Shown piece after piece: positions 48,701 through 60,700 of a stretch of 64,000 bases of DNA. This stretch comes from Harmothoe impar. Its lineage: Eukaryota > Annelida > Polychaeta > Phyllodocida > Polynoidae. Position 1 is the stretch's first letter; each line of letters opens with the position of its first letter. The position numbers were made by a program, and so were the translations under genes. The DNA lies in contig OX381710.1 of the NCBI GenBank assembly GCA_947462335.1, positions 35,773,204 to 35,837,203 on the forward strand, given 5' to 3'. The notes beneath the pieces were generated by a model that searched no databases, was not told the DNA's origin, and worked only from the letters and a program-made list of their open reading frames with translations.

Positions 48701-51700
48701 CAGAATTTTGCTATACCTCGGAGGTAGCCCTTGACTCTCCTGGTAGCAATATCTTCATCAGCATTTATGAATATGCCCTTGTGTTCTGGCACTCCTGTTT
48801 CGGCCAGTTTGTTTTTTGCACATAGACAGGAGTCTCTTCTCCAAGCGGTATCAAAACAAACCAGTAGTGGACGCGGGACATCATTTGAAGGATTTTTCCT
48901 CGGGATGCGCTTGACTAGTTTTATCTCAGTGGGGGTAGGTGTGATTTCAATAACAGATAATAACTGAAGGGTCCTCTCAAGTAGGTCATCATCATCAACC
49001 TCCTCGAGCCCCTCAATCACAATATTGAAACGTTTCGGTGATACAAAATCTCCACTATCATCAGACCGTGTGACATTGGCAAAACTGGGTGAGATTTTCT
49101 TAGAGTCCCATTCAGATTTTACCAGAACTGCAGATTGAACTGCCCTGTTGGCAGCATCCCTAGCTTCCTCAGCAATGAGCCTGATTGACTTGAGTTCATC
49201 CTGAGTTTTGCTGGCAAATTTCTTGTTTTTAGACTCAATCGCGCCAAGGCGGACATTCCAATTTTCGTTGGACTCATCTAAAGTGTTTTTGAGACTAGCA
49301 ATGTCAGACTTAACATCCTGGTTTGCCTTAGCAATAAAAAGCTTTAGGTCTTCATTCCCTGAATGTTTTTTAGACTGACTTCGCTTGGACTTAGGGCGTG
49401 CGGTGGGTCGGTCAAAATTCCCATGGTCACTATTGGTGGCCCAAGAGTCATCTTCCTCCCAATCATTATCCTCCGTGCAACTGGTGTCATTAACCTCCAG
49501 TGAGTCTCTGGTGTTTGTTGAGACTAATACACCACCCGAGGCCCCTAGATCAGAGTGTCTCACCTGCCGCTTCGGTTGATGATGACGTATCTCGTGTGAC
49601 GGTGATCGATGTCTGTACACCTGGGCGCTCCGCGGTGATATTTCCTCACTCGAGTGCCGTGTTCTCTTCACTGACACAGAACGGTGAGTAATATGGTGGG
49701 TTTTCGGTGGCCTACCTCTGGGTCTCGGTTTCCTATGAATATCCTGCCCAGCGGGGCTGTCTAAGCTCCCGGGAGGGTCGTGGTTCATGCTAGATCTGCC
49801 TCGGCGTCCCATGTTTGTAATGGCTACTCCTTTGTTTACAGTGGTTGGGCCTGGTTGTCAAGGCCGGTCAGGTTGTGTACATTAGCAACGGGCGCGCGGA
49901 TTTACAAATCATGAAATAAATTCAGGAATTTTACCGCTAGTATGTTACCATGAGGATGAAAACAAGTCTCAACCTGGTCTCCGGACATTCATGGATCACT
50001 ACATGCAGTAATAGGTCATTGTAGAGATTCCAAGTTGTTAATTCCGCGGGTTTCTCGAGGAGCTTTTAGGGTCGACTACTCATGCGCCATGTTGGTCATC
50101 TCATCGAGAGAGATTAGACTGCTATGCTATGGCGATTCTCATCCATTGTACTATACCCCATGGTTTACAGCATCTATAGGGAGTGATCATTTTGAACAAA
50201 AATGCGTGACTCACTTTTCACTGCAAACCAGTCTACCCCCCCCCCCCCCCCACCACTCCCAGGAATGAGATCCCCGGTCTGCGTGGTCAGAGCATCAAAG
50301 ATGGTGGAGTTGTTATTATTGCTCCAACAGAGAATATGATGTCATTGATTTATAGTTCCTTAAGAGGCACAGCTCACGATAGTCCAGTAGTCAGTATTGG
50401 GAAAAAAAATCAACATTCATATTTGTTAAACGGTTGTTCTACAACCGTTTAGTTAAGTCCACAGTGATCCGTTCCCGGTCTGTTCTTACCAAATTCTGAA
50501 ATTGGGGATTTTGTGAGTAATTCGTACTGATGCATGTTGAATACTTTCTTTACTCTGACATTGTACATTGTTTATACACAATGAGTCTATAGGCAGAGTT
50601 TCAGCTCCGTAGGGCCATTATTTATCGAGTTACAGAAGAAAAGACATTTTTAGGTATAATTTCTTTGAAACTCAATTTAAAAAAAAATTACTATAAAGGT
50701 AGAAGTTGGACTTATATCTTCGTTAAAATAATCCTAGGGCTTTTTTTTTGCATACTGTGAAAGTACTTATATTCACGGGTGTAAATTTTCGCTGAGGTGG
50801 CATAAAAGACTTATTTGCGGGTATTTATTCCATACTGTAGCATATAAGAATTTCGCGGATTTTTCATTTACGTGAATATAGCGAAAATATATACCCAGCG
50901 AAATAAAATACGACCACAGTATTTATATATGCACTTTAAAAAAGGGGCGTTTTCACCCAGGGTCAGCATGTCAAGGGCCTGGCGGCCTGAAGTGTTTGTC
51001 TCACCTGCCATGGTCTACCAGCGGACTTGTCACGCATTGCAGCCCTTAAAGAGGCCCTGACATGATATTTTCACTATATATATTTCTGTTGGTATACGTT
51101 GATCGGAAACAACCGTTTCTAAGGTCATGTGACCTTGCCTATCTTATCAAGAATGCCACTTTACCTGTTTTTTCCAGGAATTTCTGCATTTGTCGTTTGG
51201 TATAGCCACAATATCTTGGGGTTATGCCTGTTGGATTGAAAAATATACAATTGTAATTTGGTAGAGGGTAGCTCAGAATGGTTGAGAAAACAGCATTAAC
51301 CTTTAGTAGTGTTTGCGCACACTGAACCCTGTTTGAGCTATGTAACCCAAGCGTCACTGGTACATGGGCTTATCGGGGAACTATTTATCGGGCGTTGTTT
51401 CCTGACCACGACAGCTTAGATGAGAGAACTACATTTCCCCAACTAGCCTGCAGAAGAGAGTGGTGTCTAAGTTGTCCAGAACAAGGGGTGGATACAGATG
51501 TACTTAAAGCAGCTACTCAAGCTCCAAGCATCAAATTTTAGATAATAACATGTCAGCAATCTTCACAGACTCATATGTAGACAGGTTGATTTACAAATAA
51601 TATGGGTGCTTCTTTCTGTATGAAAATAGGTGAAATACCTCCTGTGAGAATAGCAGTCAACCAACTGTAAACCGGATAACATAACGATCTGCAGGTTACC

Positions 51701-54700
51701 TACTCCACACTGCCTCCTATTGGGCTTGAGGTGAACTACCTCTCACTATGCTCCTATTTATATGCATAATGAAAGCATTATTCCCATCCACAACCATAAG
51801 GCTTTTCATGTGTATTCATGCAGAGTATACATTATATATACTTCCCTATTTATTTGTTGTATGTAGACCTCCATCATAAGTGTGTACTGATTGCTCTGAG
51901 TGTACTAGCCACACATGACTAAGCCATTTTAGTACCATCTTCGACCACAAGAGGTCATATTGGCATTGGCCCCTGCAGAGATGGCTTTCCTTCCCACCAT
52001 AGAGGAATTAATATCTGTATTTCCACCCATCCATTATGCTTTAAAGAGGCCTTATATGCTATGCTATTTTGCTCTGCCTTAAAGAAAAACAAATGATGGT
52101 CCTATAAATATTAAATTCATGCTAGAGTTGGAAGAGGTCTGAAGAGGTCGAGTTGCTGCTTTAAAGTTGGTATCCCAACTGTTGCGGTGACGAATTTCCA
52201 CTTCCAGCATGGGGATAAGCATGCTGATGTTGTCAGGCATATGTGAAAGTATTAAAGCTCTATGAGAACTATTTCCATACAAAAATCCCCACACAGTAGC
52301 AAAAATGAATTTTCACTGAGCAGTCAAAAATAAAGCAATTAGTGTGCCTCTCTTCTCAACCACAAGGTGGCAGCTGTGTATAGTGTTTACAGGATATTCC
52401 CATTGCAGACCCAGTAGCTCAACTCAATTCATTAACACATTAGTGCATTTATATCTGCACAGGTGGCAGCATATCTCAGATGGTTTGCCAATGCTTGAGT
52501 TTTCTCCATGAAAGCTGTAGATCTAGATGTTATTACAATTTTACATTAAAGCCTTTAAGACTCTTGGTAACCAGAATAAAGCACCCATTTCTGAAGAAAG
52601 GTATACATTCAGGACTTTCAGGCAATTATTGAGAGGGGTCAATTCTAGTCACCCCAATCGGGATACCAACTTTAAAGGGCGAGGAGGGGAGGGGGGATTT
52701 GTGGACTTGTCACATGTCACCCATGCCATGTCACCCACCCTATGTTACCCATATCTACGCGAGTCCCACAGTTATAGTGATGCTAGTATTACATTTTGTC
52801 CATCAAAAAAATAGTTAACGCTCTGATGCCATTTACCGTATGTAGATTATGATACTGTAAAGTCTGTCATTCATACATCTTCAGTGCGGTTATAGGATTT
52901 CCCAAGGTGTGATGGGTTATAGGAGTGGTTTTAAAAGTAAACTAGTACTACTACTGTACTTATTAAAGTAGTCAAAATCAGACCCAGGTGCGGGGTATAG
53001 GATATCCTTAAAGTCTAGGTGCGGGTTATACTCGGGGTGCTGTTTGTACGAGAGACTACGATATACATTTTTTGTACAATGTTCTATGATCATTGCCAGT
53101 GTAGAAGGTGCGGAGAATATAGAAATGATAAAATGTATAATCCTGCTAGTTGCTGTCCTCATGGGACAACTCTCAGTGAACTTTTAGCATTTCCGCACTT
53201 ATCTCGTTGCCATGGATCCCACAAGTACACTCCATCTACAGACTCCAAACTGCGTAGATGACATTTACTGACAAAATTGCCTGGGTTGTTTTTCTATTTT
53301 TCCTGCAAGGCCATTTTTGCCTTGACAGTGCTTGTCATTTCACGAGGTACTCCCCCAATATACACGCCGCAGATTGCGGGCTTAAACGCCTCATCTTTTG
53401 CGGATTGGTGGCAAGTGGCGGCCATGGGGACGAGCCCATCATCGAGTCGGGTAATTATGAGTCTGGTGTGCGCGCGGTGGCAAGCGGGCGATTGCTTTCA
53501 GCCCGGGGTGATGAATGGGTAGGTGTCGGGCGCCAGACGCAGGCTGCCTCCGCCCGCAGGACACTGATCGACAATGATTGAACACCCATTGATTACAGTG
53601 CCAAGCGTTGATCGGGTCTGATCCAACGGTGGCTGAATCCCACCCACTGCCTCCATCCCTCCTCCCCTCCTGAGTCCTGGCTGGTCCTACCTTAGTCAGC
53701 CCCACATCCATCTTCTCTCCTCGCCTCCTCCATCCCGCCCCTTAGCCACTTTCTATGGTAAAGACGTTCTGTACATATCACACTGAGATCCTCTTACCTG
53801 TATTTCTATACTCGCCTCTGGAGAACTCCTCATCCCTAAAAAGAGAACTCTTTCAGTGTGTGCGCTTCTTATCCTCTGCTCAGTGTCCTTTGCACTCAGT
53901 TTCAATCACCTGCATTACAAGTATCCTTTCGTCTAATCCCCTCAAATATACTACCCCACCACGCCTGGACTACTCTTTGTGCATTTGTCAAACAAACACC
54001 GCCAAACTCAATCCAAGGTGTTTGCATTGAATGGCTCTCATTTTGTGCTACCCCGGGCCTAGTGACAGGCTCATGAATTAGGCAGGTGCGCCTGAGGGAT
54101 CACCTGGACGTCATGATGGTGTGTGGAGGAACTTGTTAAATGTGTTGATCAGCTGAGGATGCAGTAAGGCGGGATTGTAAAAAGCAGACGACTTTTGTTT
54201 AAGTCCATTATTATTACATGTTCACCTGGTCATTGGCACTGTCCACTGAGGGGGGGGGGGGGGGGTATGTGGTGCCTACACTTATGAAACCAGATAGTCT
54301 TCGCCTTGTACTTCAGCATTTATTAACTGTCTAGCTCTGGGTTCCCCCCCCCCTCTCCCCTATCCCCCATCTCTGCCTCACTTATTATTCAGGACATGCT
54401 GGCCATGAAAAGTTACCAGAGTGATAATGTAATTAGCACACAAGATGCACGCTGTGGCCCAGCCGAGATAATCATGTTAACCTGGCACGTGGCAAATAGC
54501 CGGCCGGCGCGCATGTGACGTCCGCTGCCCTCGTGCCACCGATACCCACCAGGTAGTGCCACCGACATGAAGAGGTAGCGTCTCTCTACTCTCATCCCCA
54601 GATCTTCCGCAAGAAGGCTCTGGTAACTACCACAATGACCTTGAACTTGGATTTTGATGGGTTTGGGCAATCCCTGCTGGTAGCTTGGAACCAAAGAACA

Positions 54701-57700
54701 TGAACCAGAATGAATAATGGGAGTTGTCCGATCACACTTTCTGGTTCCAGTTCTGGTTCCAAGCTAACCACAGGGATTGCCTAAACCTAGGAAAAAATCT
54801 AGTTTAAGGTCACAGTGGTGTTTACAAGTGCCATACTGCGGTACAAGTGTAGTGTCTCTCCTGTTTGTGGTTTATCCTGCTCCCATTGGTAGCCCTGTGT
54901 GGGGAGTCTTACACGATGACAGCAATATGTCTACATGTATGTAACCCCCGCTCTCAATTCCCCTGAATCATCTTCAAAACCACTGCCCTCTCCAACCCCT
55001 GATACCAAAGGGTTTCACTTTTCAGTCACTTCTAAAGGAACCGTGATCAAAGTAAAACTAAGATTAAAGATATCTCTCCAGGCTGGAATGGGTCCCCCTG
55101 AGGTAATTTAATCCATTAATCCCCTTAAGGTCGGCCCTAATCCGCCCTGAAGGTCATATACTTGCTGACCTTGCACCTCACCTTAAGACCCCATTAGCGG
55201 AACCAGTCAATTATCTGTCTCTTTCTGCCCGGGTCTAATGCCGCTCTCCTGCTATCAGAAGGCACGACGCAGGCCTTGGGCGGCTTATGCTCGCTGGGGT
55301 TGGGGAGAGATGGAGGGCAATCATCTCTACGACCTGAGTTGGCTTTACTACCTTAGATCTAAACCCTATGTGTAACCCTGGCTACTTATATGCCCTTGAC
55401 AAACTGTCGCTGTAGCTAACAGTTATAAACCGAATGATGCCTTACGGTCAATGTTTATTTGTCGTAATGATGCACCGATGCCAGCGCAGCAAGTGACTCA
55501 CCGGATCATGCTGACCTTTCGGGAGTGTATCAACACCGTTAGGCTGGCATGATGCATGAATATGCTGCACTGACAGGTTAATTGCCAGGGCTACATGTGT
55601 GCATCCTGACAACCTACCATATTTAGCGCACCTACTTTAATAATCGCACACCCCTCATTTTAGACAAAACTTAGACAAAACAAGAAATAAACAATTTGCA
55701 CACCTGTTGAAGGGGGTTGAGCAGAATATTGCCCCTTTTTGGCGAAGAAGCTGCTATAAAATTGAACCGGGGGGGGGGGGGGGGGGATTTGGACTTCCTT
55801 CTGTCCGCTCGCCAATACCTTCCCCGCACCCACAGATAAAGAAGTAGTTCATACATGTCTTTGCCACCCCTCCCTTGTTAAAAAGTGGCCATCCCCTTAA
55901 GTTACAGGTGGTGCAGCAGGCAGGTGCAGTGTGCTGGGTTTTACCTGCAGTTGGCACCTGACGTGCCTGCTGCTGAGTGCCTGGGTTACACCCCAGGCTC
56001 CCGGTACCCACATGCACACCACCCGATGTGCACTTCATGTCATGCATGCCATCAAGGCCTCTATTCTCACTTACCGTAAAACTTCGCATATAATCGGCAC
56101 CTCACGTCTAATCCACACCGAGGAAATCCTCTGATTTTCAGAGTTGCCACTCTTCCTACTTTTGCAGGAATTCCTAGTTTTTGACTGGAATTTCTGTCAT
56201 ATCTTACGTTAATTTCCTACTAAAGATTTCCTACTTTTTGTCTACCAGTGTGTCACCGTCAGAGTGGCATCTCTGGATTTTGAATACTTTAGTATGATGC
56301 CAAAACTTTGCTATTACCCGCACCTATACTTTGAAGAAGTCATTATCAGTACTGGGGATCTGCTTCATGTATAACCCGCGGGTTATACCCCAGGTTATAC
56401 TGTAGTGTTTGGGTTATGTTGAGGAGAAACTTGGCAATCTCGAAGATCAGCAATATTTGGTCTTCAAGAACTTTACCTGTTTCGCATGTAATTACCGGTA
56501 GTTACATTGCATAAGGTTTTGCTGTTAAATAGCTTGGGCACACCAGTCATTTCCGATGAAGAGATGTGCCCTGTGATAATAACTTTAAATCTATGAATGG
56601 TTTCTTCTTAATCCCATGCTTCGGGGTTATTCATGTCTTGAGTATTACATGATATCAAAACAGATCTCTGCTGTTGGTAATGCACGACACAGGCCTAAAT
56701 GTTCAGCAGCAAGAACCGTGTATTCATGATAGGAGAGAGTCCTGTTTCTGCCATAACGTTGATGTGTTTGTCCAGTAGAAAGGCCCGCCCGTGTTAATGG
56801 ACATTTGTTGACTAGCATGAGCTGCTCAGTGACGCCACCTGGTGGTGTTTACTGTCAGTGAGCTGCTCGTGTCAGCACTACGCTGGCCACCTGCGCCATC
56901 TAGAACCCTTAAGTGTGATGAGTATATAGAAGGCACAGGCGCCTCTTATAGTGTCCCCAGGCGGACTCAGTGAGTCAGAATCTGGGTAGAATCACAGATG
57001 AGCTGCCCTTGAAGCTTAACCCTTTCAGGGCCGCATACTGATTTAATGCTATGTCCTCTGTTGTCATGATGCATTCAACATGCAGCATGCCGACCCTTCG
57101 GGAGTGTATCAACCCCATAGGGGCGGCATGATGCATGAATGCATCACTTGCCAGGACTGCATTCATGCATCATGACGACAATGGGCACTACGCTGTCCTT
57201 AAAGGATTCCTTAGGTAAGGTGTGCCCAAGGGCTGGATTGAGGCTATTTGCAGAACTGGGCATATTCAGGCCTTCCCACAGTAGCGTAATGAAACCTTGT
57301 TATTAGCGTGGCGGGAGGGGGATGTGACGTGAATATGGCGGTGTTGTAGAGCCATTGTCTGCAGCGTTGGGCTATGGTGGGAGCCGCCTCACCAGGAGAT
57401 CCATACTTCTGTCTAGACACATTTCTAAAGGCCCCTTAAAGACGATAAAACATCTTACATCAGGGTATTTGAGTTATCGAATTTGAAATGATTAGCTTTC
57501 TAGTTGTTGCTTTTCAAAAAACGGGCACTTTCTGTATGTTTAAACTTTAATCCACTAGTATAGCTAGTTGTGTGACATAGTTGGAATTAAGACGGAATAT
57601 ATTATCAAATAAAGCAGTTAGGATGAACATTTCCAAGAGATGACATTGACACCCCATCCAGTAATTCACAACGGTAGATTCCCATATCGGTTGCGTAGGA

Positions 57701-60700
57701 AGGAGAGGGGGGAGAATCCCCTTGGACCCGACAGTAAATATGTGCTTCCAATGCCTCTGTAGGATTTGATATACGTTTTGAAAAGATGCAGAGATAACCA
57801 GGGATTTTGACAGGGCCGCGCCCTGCGCCATAGACGCATTAGAATCTGGAATGGCGCATTAGAATCCTTACAGGTGCGCCCTATGGCGCATAAGCTTTCT
57901 AAAGCTGAAAGAATTTGTCAAATATTCCAACTAGAACCAAAGTTAGACCTAAAATGAGATAAGTGTGTCTCCAGTCACTCAACCCTAATGACAAAACAAC
58001 GCCAACCCTAATTTTCTTTGGGACTTTCCCATAAATGTTATCATTTTTCTCGTTATTGTAATCTTTGTCAAAATCGTCTTAAAAAATGTATCAGAAAATT
58101 CAGAGTGGGTCCGACCCTAGCCACTCTCGTATCCCTACTAAGCCTCCTGACCCTGTGAGAGACTGATACTCATTCTAGTCCGACCCTACCATAAAACCTA
58201 TTAGATAGGATCTGATAAGCCGACCTTTTTTGGGGATTTGGGGTTTAATTTGGCTTATAAGGGAGTGGTCATTTTTTAACAACAGGGGGGGGGGGTTGGT
58301 GGATTTGGGGGGGGACCAAAAAAATTTGGACCCCTTGAAGGGGGGGGACCAAAAAAATTTGGACCCCTCTTGAGGGGGTGACCAAAAAAATTACACCCCC
58401 TTTTAGCGGAAAAGCCTGCGCATTACTATAGCTCAAAGGGTTCGGCCGCGCTCAATTTCAACCTACTGGAGGGGGGGACCAAAAAAAACTCGACCCCTCT
58501 CGCGGGGGGGACCAAAAAAATTTCGACCCGCTCGCGCGGAAATCCACCAACCCCCCCCCCCCTGTTGTTAAAAAATGACCACTCCCTAAATTTGGCTCCA
58601 ACTGGGGGGTCGTCTTATAAGGGAGGTTGTGTATGCATTTATTTAATTAAACCAGTTTAAACCGATTTAAATGACTCACAATTCAGCTTATAAATTTATC
58701 TCAAAGCAGGAGGTCGACAATAAGGGAGATCGGCTTATCAGAGAGGTTTTATGGTACCTAGATTTTTCTCGACATGTTAGCGGAAACAGACCTTTTTTTG
58801 GCCTATGAAATCATTCTTAAAATTTTGAATTTTAGTAGGGACTTGCAGAAAACAGTTGCTTTTCACGAAATATGAAAGTGGTATATTATCAAAAGCATGG
58901 CCAATTCAGTTACTCTATATGTATAAGTATTTTACTGTAATGACTATGATGGCCCATTAATTCTCAAAATGGCGCATTGTTCTTGCTATAAAGGAGTGCG
59001 CCATTGTCTCATTGAAAAAAATTCTGTCAAAATCCCTGGATAACTTATGCTGATTCGCTGTTTCTACCTGAAATGAATGTCAGTTCAAAGGGCAATGCAT
59101 TCAGGTTCATGTTAAGTGCCACCAGAGCTGTTATACAGAAGTAGCCCCATTAGCACTGTAAACCTTAACCTTTACACATCACCACCTCCCCACCAAGCAG
59201 CCCTCACCCCTTCCTGCTTACTCGGAATACTAACCCTTACGGGCCGCATGGTGCGTCAATGCACTTTGTTGTCACGATGTTTGAATGCAGCCCTGGTGAG
59301 TTTCTCGTCTGCACTCAAGCACCATGCCGATCATACGGGAGTGCATCATTGATACCCTGTGGGGATGGCATGATGCTTGAATGCAGAAGTGCAGAGTTAC
59401 TTCTCAGGGTTTCATGAAGACAAAGAGCATATTGCATGCATTAACGCACTACCGGTATGCGGCCCGTACTTTTGTGGTGGTTCTAACCAACAGGAACTAA
59501 GGGAAAGGTTTATGTGCCAAAGTTTGTTTTAAGTTGTACATTGTAAAAGCAGTTTATATTGGTTTCACAGTACATGTATTTGCTACCCTCTGCGGGGACA
59601 AATAAATGATATACAGGATAGAAATATTTATTTAATAAAATCATACATAGCAAACTCAATGTGCAAATATTTATATTAATAAAATCATACATAGCAAACT
59701 CCATGTGAAACATATATCCTGCGTGCATGAAAGGAAAGGTTTAAAGGACAGAACTGGCAGGTGTTATTTATTCGCGTGCAGGGGTTGGTAAAGTGGTCGG
59801 CGGAGAAGTGGTCTGGGCCGTATGAATAAGGAGTCGGAGCAGCTCGCCTGACGAGTGTATGCTGCCCAGACGGCCAAGACGTGAAAGCCTGGCAGCCTCA
59901 ATATTCTAGCCACCTTCTAGCCTCACCAGCTCATGAGTAACTCAGCCCAAACGAGCAGCTCAGTCCACAGCCTCAGCTATGTTAGGATGCCAGGCACGGC
60001 CTCAGGTTGATGTCCTAGCCTAGCCACCTCTTTCATCTGTCTCACCACCATAGGGCTGCATGCTAAGTTGGGGTTAGTCCTTTAAGGGCCGCATAGATCT
60101 TAGTGTGATGTGCCCTTTGTCGTTATGATTCATAAATGCAACCCTGGAGTAGTGTGAACAGGTCTACTCTCAGGGCTGCATTCATGCATCATACCGATTC
60201 TATGGGAATGGAACAACACCGTAGGGTCGGCATGATGCATGAATGCAGCGCTAGTGAGTTACTGGTGAGTCTAGTGCATTCAAACACTATGCTACCCTTA
60301 GAAGGGTTGAGGACGTGTGATGCCATATGAAGGATATCCACTTGTGTATCAACTGTATTGAGTTTCTGACCTTATTGAAATGAAATCTGCTGTGCCTTCT
60401 AATTTTTTATTTTAAACAGCAAGGACACATGCAATAGTCATGAAAACTGTACATTCAGGCATTAAATCAGATTGAATTGAATTTGTTAGACTGGCATACA
60501 GCTTACAGATCAATTGAATTAACTCTGAGCTAGATGTTACAATGAAATTTAGTGTATTATTTAACTAACCTTGTCAACTATATATGTATGTGTGGGAAAC
60601 AATAATACCACGTTAGATGCTGAAGTAATTGAAATTGCTTTGGTAATTTGTACTTTATTTCTATAATATTGCACTTTTCCTATGCCAAGCTACCCATACC

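Larger units (their letters stand above)
41798..49860 (-). mobile_element. Full-length-looking three-ORF CR1/jockey-like LINE with NADAR and SGNH modules
   Basis: Minus-strand order from 5': ORF1 (49812-47449), SGNH hydrolase ORF (47393-46749), a 1.7 kb spacer, EN-RT ORF (45037-42170), then a 3' UTR of ~370 bp ending in a short CAAACTT repeat at 41798-41814. LINEs of the CR1/L2 group often end in short tandem repeats rather than poly-A. All three frames are uninterrupted, which suggests a young element. The 5' limit is approximate; I place it shortly after the ORF1 start and found no target duplication. It sits antisense within NUP54 intron 6. Confidence 0.85.
57799..59038. mobile_element. 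1.24 kb TIR element with 6 bp duplication, outer layer of a three-level nest
   Basis: Left CAGGGATTTTGACAG and right CTGTCAAAATCCCTG, with GATAAC directly outside both (57793-57798 and 59039-59044). Repeated GGCGCATT/GCGCC motifs near both ends. No transposase. It encloses 58189-58754, which encloses 58261-58586. Confidence 0.85.

Noticed and set aside
53277..53581. Possible unannotated exon in the GC-richer stretch of intron 6
   Set aside because: Open frames exist in two phases but show no recognisable domain, and there is no convincing acceptor and donor pair that keeps the NUP54 frame.
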